In this document: positions 57,825-64,000 of the stretch, one piece after another
How the letters are laid out: each line of letters begins with the position of its first letter
How positions within the stretch are numbered: position 1 is the first letter of the stretch
Source: Mucilaginibacter yixingensis
GTDB lineage: Bacteria; Bacteroidota; Bacteroidia; Sphingobacteriales; Sphingobacteriaceae
Direction of reading: 5' to 3'
Length of the DNA: 64,000 nucleotides
NCBI RefSeq assembly: GCF_041080815.1
Contig: NZ_CP160205.1
Span: 4,898,001 to 4,962,000 of the forward strand
The notes under the pieces: model-generated
The model's database searches: none
Seen by the model: the letters and a program-made list of their open reading frames with translations, nothing else
What the model was told of the DNA's origin: nothing
Translations under genes and position numbers: made by a program

Positions 57825-58883
57825 ATGATGAACAAATTGAAAAGAAACAGATCAAGAATGCTGGCTGCATGTCACTTTATAACTGCTATGTTCAGCATAC
57901 TTTCCCTCACAGCTTCGGCACAAAAAAAAGACACCGCCTATTTTAACGATGAGGGTTTTCTCACTAGAGACAAAGCTTCCGCTATATTTTACCGGGTATA
58001 TACAGAAAAGGATTCTGTGGCCATCTTCAATTTTACAGAATACCATAATGATGGTAGCTATGTACTGGCACGGGCCAAAGACAACATTGAGCATCCCCGC
58101 TATGTGGGACTGGTTAAACTATTTGATAAACAAGCCCATCTTATTGAGCAGCACGAATACGATTTTTATGGTTTGATATTAAAAACCTGGCGCTATCACG
58201 CTAATGGTACACTGTTACAAGCCCTCGTTTATAATCATACCGGCAAATTGCCATATATAGGTATTATGCATGAGGCAGATTCAACCGGAACAGCAAACAT
58301 TGTTAACGGTAACGGCCAGCGTCATGAAGCCGGCTTATATAGGCTTTATGGTGACTCCGTTTTAGACAGTTACGAGATGTCGGGCCCGTACCGAGACGGC
58401 TTTAAAAACGGTGAATGGATTGGAAGCACCACCAATGATCTGCTCTTTAAAGAACATTACAAAAACGGCAAACTAACCGACGGAAGCAGTATCGATAAGC
58501 AAGGGAAAGTCTACAAATATTCTAAAATTGTCACCATGCCAGACGTTGGCAATAAACGTCAAAAGGTAGAAACCGCCATAAAAGAGTATCTTGTCACCCC
58601 AACCGATACCATTAGCCTTAAACGCTTTGGCAACCAGGGAATAGAGATTGATTACACAATAGATTCACTTGGAAAAACCAGCCAGCTAACCGGATTTAAA
58701 TCAGGCGGTATTCCAATAATATTGCCACTTAAAAAACCGTATAGAGGGCTTACGGTATTGCTTGTACGAGGCCGGCCGGTAAATTACAGGGTTAAGCATG
58801 GTTTTAAATATGGCTACTACAGGTATGTTTTAGATGGCAAACCGATTTTCTTTAGTCCGGTGGGTTTTAGACCTCAAAATTAG
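57825..58883 (+). CDS. Secreted MORN-like protein with degenerate TonB-like C-terminus, paralogue 4
   Basis: 352 residues. MMNKLKRNRSRMLAACHFIT leads a signal peptide ending TASAQ; two adjacent ATGs exist. The N-terminal AYFNDEGFLTRDKASAIFYRV matches the other three. MORN-type repeats include EYHNDGSYVLAR, YHANGTLLQALVY, DGFKNGEWIGS and EHYKNGKLTDGSS. The C-terminal part has IEIDYTIDSLGKTSQLTG and LVRGRPVNYRV, an outlying version of the TonB-CTD. Paralogues 3 and 4 are more alike than either is to 1 or 2. A signal peptide and no anchor indicate periplasmic or secreted location. Confidence 0.82.
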   Translation: MMNKLKRNRSRMLAACHFITAMFSILSLTASAQKKDTAYFNDEGFLTRDKASAIFYRVYTEKDSVAIFNFTEYHNDGSYVLARAKDNIEHPRYVGLVKLFDKQAHLIEQHEYDFYGLILKTWRYHANGTLLQALVYNHTGKLPYIGIMHEADSTGTANIVNGNGQRHEAGLYRLYGDSVLDSYEMSGPYRDGFKNGEWIGSTTNDLLFKEHYKNGKLTDGSSIDKQGKVYKYSKIVTMPDVGNKRQKVETAIKEYLVTPTDTISLKRFGNQGIEIDYTIDSLGKTSQLTGFKSGGIPIILPLKKPYRGLTVLLVRGRPVNYRVKHGFKYGYYRYVLDGKPIFFSPVGFRPQN

Positions 58884-58931
58884 CCTTTTGTTATATTTGA
58901 AAATAAACCTAAAACCATAGCATAAAAAGCC

Positions 58932-58939
58932 TATCTTTG
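58932..58939 (+). promoter_or_regulatory. Minus-7 box of carB
   Basis: TATCTTTG, a full match to TAnnTTTG, giving a leader of about 120 bases before the carB ATG. Confidence 0.65.
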
Positions 58940-58942
58940 CAC

Positions 58943-58964
58943 CCCGACGCTGGGGTCGGGTTTT
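58943..58964 (+). promoter_or_regulatory. Leader hairpin with T-run before carB
   Basis: CCCGAC (58943-58948) and GTCGGG (58955-58960) with a 6-base loop, then TTTT. It stands at the very 5' end of the predicted transcript. It could be a weak attenuator, but the leader after it offers no clear antiterminator; the role is inference. Confidence 0.4.
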
Positions 58965-59067
58965 CGCCTTTCAGCGCATAGAATTTAGTTCACAAATAAT
59001 AGCTCATAGAGCATGGAAAAAAAAGCACCATGAGCCATGAGCTAGCAACTAAAAAACTCACGTATCT

Positions 59068-61884
59068 ATGCCAAAAAATAATTCCATCAAATCCGTACTG
59101 ATCCTTGGCTCTGGCCCTATTATTATCGGGCAAGCCTGCGAGTTTGATTACTCGGGTTCACAAGCTGCTCTTTCGCTCAAAGAAGAGGGTATCGAAGTAT
59201 CCATCATCAACAGCAATCCGGCCACCATCATGACCGACAAAGTGATTGCCGATCATGTGTACCTGCTGCCGCTTGAGCCAGAAAGCATCGAGAAAATTCT
59301 GCAAGAGCAAAAAATTGACGCTGTACTGCCTACCATGGGTGGCCAAACAGCGCTAAATCTTTGTATCGCCGTAGCAGAACGCGGAATCTGGGAAAAATAC
59401 GGTGTTAAAATTATTGGTGTTGACTTAGATGCCATTGAAAAAACCGAAAATCGCGAGGCCTTCCGCCAACTGATGGTTGACATTGGCGTAGGCGTTGCCA
59501 AATCAAAAATTGCCAACTCGTTCCTTGAAGGTAAAGAGGCTGCGCAAGAGATTGGCTTCCCGCTGGTTATCCGTCCAAGCTATACGCTGGGTGGTAAAGG
59601 CGCAGGTTTCGTACACAAGAAAGATGAATTTGATCAGGCCCTGAGTCGCGGTTTGCAGGCATCGCCAACCCATGAGGTTTTGGTGGAGCAAGCCGTACTG
59701 GGCTGGAAAGAATACGAGTTGGAGTTGCTGCGTGATGGTAACGACAACGTGATCATCATCTGTTCTATCGAGAACTTTGACCCAATGGGTATCCACACCG
59801 GCGACTCGATCACCGTGGCACCAGCCATGACTCTGAGCGACCGTTGCTACCAGGAGATGCGTAACCAGGCCATCAAAATGATGCGCGCCATCGGTAACTT
59901 TGCCGGCGGTTGTAACGTACAGTTCTCGGTTAACCCTGCAGATGAAAGCATCATCGCTATCGAGATCAACCCACGTGTATCACGTTCATCAGCACTGGCA
60001 TCAAAAGCAACCGGTTACCCAATTGCTAAAATTGCTGCCAAACTGGCTATCGGTTACAACCTGGACGAGATTGAGAACCAGATCACCAAAACTACTTCTG
60101 CCTACTTTGAGCCAACGCTGGATTACGTCATCGTAAAAATCCCGCGCTGGAACTTTGATAAATTTAAAGGCGCTAACCGCGAGCTGGGCTTACAGATGAA
60201 ATCTGTAGGTGAGGTAATGGGCATTGGCCGCAGCTTTATAGAGGCGCTGCAAAAAGCCTGTCAATCACTGGAGATCGGCCGCGCCGGCTTAGGTGCCGAC
60301 GGTCGCCAGAGCCGCGATGTAGAAGAGATTATGCGCAGCCTGGAAAAACCAAGCTGGGATCGTCTGTTTCACATCTATGATGCCATGAGCCTGGGTGTGC
60401 CAATCGAGTCCATCCGTAAAGCTACCAAGATTGATCGTTGGTTCCTGAACCAGATCCAGGAACTGGTAACGCTGGAAACCGAGCTACGTCGCTACTCACT
60501 GAATAACATTCCGGAAGATTTCTTCTATACCCTGAAACAAAAAGGCTTCTCTGATGCACAGATCTCATGGATACTGGGCAACACTACCGAGGAGCAGGTA
60601 TACCAGCGCCGCAAAGAGCTGGGCATTCGCAGAGTTTACAAAATGGTAGATACCTGCGCGGCCGAGTTCCCTGCTAAAACGCCATACTACTATTCAACTT
60701 ACGAAGGTGAGAACGAATCTGTAGCGTCAAACCGCAAAAAGATCATCGTACTAGGCTCTGGCCCTAACCGTATCGGTCAGGGTATTGAGTTTGACTATAG
60801 CTGTGTGCACGGCTTGCTGGCCGCTAAAGAATCAGGTTACGAAGCCATCATGGTAAACTGTAACCCTGAGACAGTATCGACCGACTTTAACATGGCCGAT
60901 AAACTGTACTTTGAGCCGGTATTCTGGGAGCATGTACGCGAGATCATCGAACTGGAAAAACCAGAAGGTGTGATTGTACAGCTGGGTGGTCAAACTGCCT
61001 TGAAAATGGCAGAAAAACTGCATGAGCACGGCATCAAAATCATCGGTACATCGTTCAACAACATGGACATTGCCGAAGACCGCGGCCGTTTCTCTGACCT
61101 GCTGAAGGATCTGGACATTCCGTATCCAAAATATGGTGTAGCTGAAAGCGCTGAAGAGGCGATTGAAGTAGCACACGAAGTGGGTTATCCGGTACTGGTA
61201 CGTCCAAGCTACGTACTGGGTGGTCAGGGCATGAGCATTGTGATTAACGATGAGGACCTGGAGAAAGCAGTAGTTAACCTGCTGAAAAACCTGCCGGGCA
61301 ACCGCGTACTGATTGACCACTTCCTTGATCGCGCCGAAGAGGCAGAGTCTGACTCGATCCACGATGGCGAGGATGTACACATTATTGGTTTGATGGAACA
61401 CATTGAGCCTGCCGGTATCCACTCTGGCGACTCGAGCGCTGTACTGCCTCCGTTTAACCTGAGCGACAACGTGATCAAACAGATGGAAGCCCATACAGAA
61501 AAGATTGCCCGTGCGCTGAACGTCCGCGGTTTGCTGAACATCCAGTTTGCCATCAAAGACGAGAAAGTTTATGTGATTGAGGCCAACCCGCGTGCATCAC
61601 GTACGGTGCCTTTCATTGCCAAAGCATACGATGTGCCTTACATTAACATTGCTGCCAAAGTAATGCTGGGTGTAAACAAACTGAAAGATTTCACCATAGA
61701 GCGCAAACTGAAAGGTTACGCCATCAAAGAACCGGTGTTCAGTTTCGATAAATTCCCTGAGGTGAACAAAGAGCTGGGCCCTGAGATGAAATCAACCGGC
61801 GAGGCCATCCGTTTCATCCCTAACCTGGAAGATCCATACTTCAGACACTTGTACAAAGAGAAATCAATGTATTTGTCTAAATAA
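59068..61884 (+). CDS. carB: Carbamoyl-phosphate synthase large subunit, without allosteric domain
   Basis: Makes carbamoyl phosphate from bicarbonate, ATP and ammonia supplied by CarA, for pyrimidines and arginine. 938 residues. First ATP-grasp half from MPKNNSIKSVLILGSGPIIIGQACEFDYSG to about 400, then the oligomerisation domain, then a second half from about 555 (KKIIVLGSGPNRIGQGIEFDYS). Both ATP-binding Gly-rich loops (SYTLGGKGAG, SYVLGGQGMS) are present. It ends KEKSMYLSK, exactly where the C-terminal MGS regulatory domain of E. coli CarB (to about 1073) would begin. No carA is adjacent. A terminator follows. Confidence 0.97.
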   Translation: MPKNNSIKSVLILGSGPIIIGQACEFDYSGSQAALSLKEEGIEVSIINSNPATIMTDKVIADHVYLLPLEPESIEKILQEQKIDAVLPTMGGQTALNLCIAVAERGIWEKYGVKIIGVDLDAIEKTENREAFRQLMVDIGVGVAKSKIANSFLEGKEAAQEIGFPLVIRPSYTLGGKGAGFVHKKDEFDQALSRGLQASPTHEVLVEQAVLGWKEYELELLRDGNDNVIIICSIENFDPMGIHTGDSITVAPAMTLSDRCYQEMRNQAIKMMRAIGNFAGGCNVQFSVNPADESIIAIEINPRVSRSSALASKATGYPIAKIAAKLAIGYNLDEIENQITKTTSAYFEPTLDYVIVKIPRWNFDKFKGANRELGLQMKSVGEVMGIGRSFIEALQKACQSLEIGRAGLGADGRQSRDVEEIMRSLEKPSWDRLFHIYDAMSLGVPIESIRKATKIDRWFLNQIQELVTLETELRRYSLNNIPEDFFYTLKQKGFSDAQISWILGNTTEEQVYQRRKELGIRRVYKMVDTCAAEFPAKTPYYYSTYEGENESVASNRKKIIVLGSGPNRIGQGIEFDYSCVHGLLAAKESGYEAIMVNCNPETVSTDFNMADKLYFEPVFWEHVREIIELEKPEGVIVQLGGQTALKMAEKLHEHGIKIIGTSFNNMDIAEDRGRFSDLLKDLDIPYPKYGVAESAEEAIEVAHEVGYPVLVRPSYVLGGQGMSIVINDEDLEKAVVNLLKNLPGNRVLIDHFLDRAEEAESDSIHDGEDVHIIGLMEHIEPAGIHSGDSSAVLPPFNLSDNVIKQMEAHTEKIARALNVRGLLNIQFAIKDEKVYVIEANPRASRTVPFIAKAYDVPYINIAAKVMLGVNKLKDFTIERKLKGYAIKEPVFSFDKFPEVNKELGPEMKSTGEAIRFIPNLEDPYFRHLYKEKSMYLSK

Positions 61885-61902
61885 GGCGAAAGCTGAAAGC
61901 AC

Positions 61903-61936
61903 AAAGGCGAAAGGTTATTAATCTTTCGCCTTTTTT
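61903..61936 (+). terminator. Terminator of carB
   Basis: AAAGGCGAAAG (61903-61913) pairs with CTTTCGCCTTT (61923-61933), loop GTTATTAAT, then TTTTTT. It also overlaps the end of the convergent DUF1810 remnant. Confidence 0.9.
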
Positions 61937-62360
61937 ATTTTCCTACTAATTGCAGCGTCTGTTTATCCGGCTCGCCGTCAAAATATTTATCCAGCACCTG
62001 TCTAAATACCTGCGGTGCACCATCCAGCTGAGCAAACAGCGTCATACTTGATTGCAGCTTCATATCATCGGGAGAACCGAAAACCTGATGAGCATCGTTA
62101 CCCGGTAACAGCAACAGGGCATTTGAAATTTCCACCAGTCGCGCGCCAAGCTCTGGATGTGCCAGATAGGCCACAGCTTCGTCCATATCCTTAATAGCAT
62201 AATATTTTGACGTACTACTTAGTCCCAAACCGGCAATCTGCGGAAAGATGAACCACATCCAGTGTGTCATCCTGAGCATCGTCGAAGGGCGCGTAAAGGC
62301 CCATGCCAATAGCCTAAGCATATGAGAGGCTCCCGCACGTGTTTCGACTGGGCTCAACAT
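61935..62360 (-). pseudogene. DUF1810 family remnant, 5' end replaced by a repeat
   Basis: The conserved portion begins THWMWFIFPQIAGLGLSSTSKYYAI and runs through DAHQVFGSPDDMKLQSSMTLFA, clearly DUF1810. Intact members have about 25-30 residues before HWMWFIFPQ, with a conserved helix ending in a basic Gly stretch. Here that part is missing. In its place is the GTCAT palindrome (62265-62364), which continues the frame as a meaningless peptide. The first ATG inside the repeat arm (62270) gives a 111-residue form. Expression is possible, but it is probably non-functional or altered. Confidence 0.6.
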
Positions 62361-62364
62361 GACA
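62265..62364. repeat. Palindromic repeat with GTCAT ends, copy 6
   Basis: TGTCATCCTGAGC and GCTCAACATGACA outer arms, with inner arms ATCGTCGAA and TTTCGACTG. It shares the GTCATCCTGAGC...TCGA pattern with copy 2 (14587). Lies at the start of the DUF1810 remnant. Confidence 0.8.
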
Positions 62365-62386
62365 TCCCTTTTTTTAATCGTTCAAA

Positions 62387-62839
62387 TCAATAAACTTCTA
62401 ACCCCTTCGCCTCAAATGTTATATGTTTTCTGGGATCAGTATTCACCTCCGGTTGATGCCCGTTGGCCCGGTCGCCGGCAAAATGCTGTTTATCAGCCGC
62501 TACCATTTGTCGTTGCGCAATTCCCTCAACCACAGCTGTTTTACCAGCCAGGTTTTTAGGCAAATTTACGCCGGAGCGATTAAAATGCGCTGCAATTACG
62601 CGCCCCCTGCCTCCATCCATCTCAAACCAGCCTCCCCTAACATCGGTCACTTTTAGTACCCGCCCTTTTATAGTAGTGCTTACGCGCGGGCGTCGGGCCA
62701 TCCAGTCTTCCAGTTTGTTGGCTGCTATTATCTGGGTAGTGTTTGGCTTGGCTCCATATACCATGCCATGGGGCAATTTGTGCTGTGCCTGCGCTAGTGT
62801 GGCGGCGGCCAGACAGATCATAATACCTAACGTTTTCAT
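62387..62839 (-). CDS. DUF4920 domain-containing secreted protein
   Basis: 150 residues from the ATG at 62839, which gives MKTLGIMICLAAATLAQAQ, a signal peptide; the longer frame to 62878 would bury it. The region KLPHGMVYGAKPNTTQIIAANKL and TTIKGRVLKVTDVRGGWFEMDGG is typical of DUF4920 (an OB-fold-like domain). There is no Cys pair. Periplasmic; function unknown. The DUF1810 remnant begins 26 bases after its stop, so both could sit on one transcript. Confidence 0.85.
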   Translation of the reverse strand: MKTLGIMICLAAATLAQAQHKLPHGMVYGAKPNTTQIIAANKLEDWMARRPRVSTTIKGRVLKVTDVRGGWFEMDGGRGRVIAAHFNRSGVNLPKNLAGKTAVVEGIAQRQMVAADKQHFAGDRANGHQPEVNTDPRKHITFEAKGLEVY

Positions 62840-62999
62840 ATTGGCAGATGCTTTTAAAAGCAACATCGGGCAAAACAATTGGTTTTATGAACTTTACAGA
62901 GGCACGCTGCTTGTTAAAATGTGTTAAAAAAGCAGCATCACCATATAATATAAACTGTAGTACAATGTTTTTTTATAGTTTTGCTTTGATAACGTGTAT

Positions 63000-64000
63000 A
63001 TGAGAAAACGCTTACCCTTACTGCTTTTACTAGCAGCGGCGCTTGTGCCGGTAATGTTATTGGTTCAGGGCTGTAATAAAAACAACGATTCAACCCCGTT
63101 GACCCCCTATGTAACCGTCAACCCCATCGTATCAAATTTAAAAGATACCACCTTGCGTGTTGATTACCAGATTCAGAATTTTGTGATAGGAACAGTAACC
63201 AGCTACGGTGTATGCTGGAGCTCTTCTAAAAACAACCCCACCACAGCCGATTCTAAAAACAATGTAGCTACATCGCCAAGTGCTGTAAACTACACAGCTA
63301 CTATTAACGGCTTAACCCCTAACACGCTATATTACGTACGTGCTTACGCGGTGATGAATAGCACCACTTATTATAGCCCGGCTGTACAAGTAACTACGCT
63401 TAAAACCGGTGGTGGCAATAACATGTATGGCACCGTTAGCACTTTTGCCGGTCAAACAACGGCTGGTTATAGCAATGGCACCGGTACTGCCGCTACATTG
63501 AGCAATCCGCAAGGCATAGCTGTAGACAATGCCGGCAACCTTTACGTAGCCGACACCTATAACAACAGTATCCGTAAAATTACACCGGCAGGTGTGGTAA
63601 CTTACCTGGCGGGTACCGGCGCTGCCGGTTATGCTGATGGCAATGCCGCCAGTGCGCAATTTTATGCACCTATTGGCATAGCTGTTGATGCCAGCGGTAA
63701 CGTTTATGTAGCCGATGCCGGCAATAACGCCATTCGTAAAATAACCACAGCCGGTGTGGTAAGCACATTGGCAGGCGGCAAATTTAGCGGCTATGTTGAT
63801 AGCACCGGTACCAATGCCCGCTTTAACGCACCCACAGGGGTGGCTGTTGATGCCAGCGGCAACTTATATGTAACAGACCGTATTAATTCTGCCATACGTA
63901 AAGTAACACCAGCCGGCAAGGTAACCACTTTTGCAGGCACCAACACAGTTGGCTATGTAGACTCTACGGGTACCAGCGCCCTCTTTAGATCGCCTACAGG
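63000..64000 (+). CDS. NHL-repeat lipoprotein, N-terminal part
   Basis: The ATG at 63000 opens MRKRLPLLLLLAAALVPVML then LVQGC, a lipoprotein signal with lipobox Cys25. After a short linker comes a fibronectin-like region (about 40-135, DTTLRVDYQIQNFVIG, INGLTPNTLYYVRAYAVM). NHL beta-propeller repeats follow: QGIAVDNAGNLYVADTYNNS, IGIAVDASGNVYVADAGNNA and TGVAVDASGNLYVTDRINSA, each followed by IRKIT/IRKVT. The frame is open to the last base and a fourth repeat is starting, so the gene runs past the window. Surface lipoprotein, possibly protein- or glycan-binding. Confidence 0.9.
   Translation, partial: MRKRLPLLLLLAAALVPVMLLVQGCNKNNDSTPLTPYVTVNPIVSNLKDTTLRVDYQIQNFVIGTVTSYGVCWSSSKNNPTTADSKNNVATSPSAVNYTATINGLTPNTLYYVRAYAVMNSTTYYSPAVQVTTLKTGGGNNMYGTVSTFAGQTTAGYSNGTGTAATLSNPQGIAVDNAGNLYVADTYNNSIRKITPAGVVTYLAGTGAAGYADGNAASAQFYAPIGIAVDASGNVYVADAGNNAIRKITTAGVVSTLAGGKFSGYVDSTGTNARFNAPTGVAVDASGNLYVTDRINSAIRKVTPAGKVTTFAGTNTVGYVDSTGTSALFRSPT

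Overview
The window reads as chromosomal DNA of a Bacteroidota, most likely Sphingobacteriaceae (a Mucilaginibacter or Pedobacter-like organism). The evidence is the gene content (long NagB/PIG-L fusion, DUF4920, DUF5071 and DUF2752 proteins, Nif3 plus zinc-ribbon pair, RNase E/G beside HU), many short lipoproteins, weak Shine-Dalgarno sequences, and promoters of the Bacteroidota type (minus-7 box TAnnTTTG). No rRNA, tRNA, CRISPR array, complete insertion sequence or prophage was seen. The species assignment is an inference.

Layout. 0-10.6 kb: tail of a LUD-domain gene, DNA polymerase I with a lipoprotein gene behind it, a secreted protein, 3-methyladenine glycosylase I, an MBL-fold hydrolase, YbaB, a secreted serine hydrolase with a lysine-rich tail, and a tandem pair of secreted TPR paralogues. 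10.6-19.9 kb: DUF5071, fumarase, a lipoprotein, S1/P1 nuclease, a small tyrosine phosphatase, a fungal-type prephenate dehydrogenase, an orphan MacB-type permease, D-aminoacyl-tRNA deacylase, a MazG-like pyrophosphohydrolase and a DUF4349 lipoprotein. 20-30.4 kb: NagB/PIG-L fusion, RarA, AlkA-like glycosylase, a C-terminal processing protease, a SpoIIE-type phosphatase, MoaD and MoaE. 30.5-41.6 kb: DctA-like symporter, adenosylhomocysteinase, RsgA, ligase-associated exonuclease, DUF2752 and TM2 proteins, isochorismatase-like hydrolase, a MarR/MFS pair, an acetyltransferase and a methyltransferase. 41.9-49.2 kb: Nif3 and zinc-ribbon pair, rhodanese pair, OsmC, a beta-lactamase-fold protein lacking its nucleophile serine, and a DPP IV peptidase. 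49.3-53.9 kb: SSB and MutY on one strand; HU, a TPR protein, a 29-residue basic ribosomal-type protein and RNase E/G on the other. 54-58.9 kb: an array of four secreted MORN/TonB-C-terminal-like paralogues. 59-64 kb: CarB without its allosteric domain, a DUF1810 remnant, a DUF4920 protein and the start of an NHL-repeat lipoprotein.

Much of the set is housekeeping. DNA repair is well represented (PolA, Tag, AlkA-like, MutY, SSB, RarA, ligase-associated exonuclease), but the genes are scattered in separate transcription units.

The intergenic spaces hold at least four families of dispersed palindromic repeats. One family has GTCAT ends, one has CCTCCCC/GGGGAGG arms, one has GCCCC/GGGGC arms with a GACCTGTTTGTA motif, and one carries a TTAAATCCTGGTTC arm. 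Some run into reading frames, and one appears to have replaced the 5' end of the DUF1810 gene.

No clear new multi-gene defence or biosynthetic system was found. The best leads are the four-gene MORN/TonB array with its duplicated leader, the Ser-to-Gly beta-lactamase-fold protein, the fungal-like TyrA, and the HU-TPR-small-protein-RNase E/G cluster with leader hairpins.
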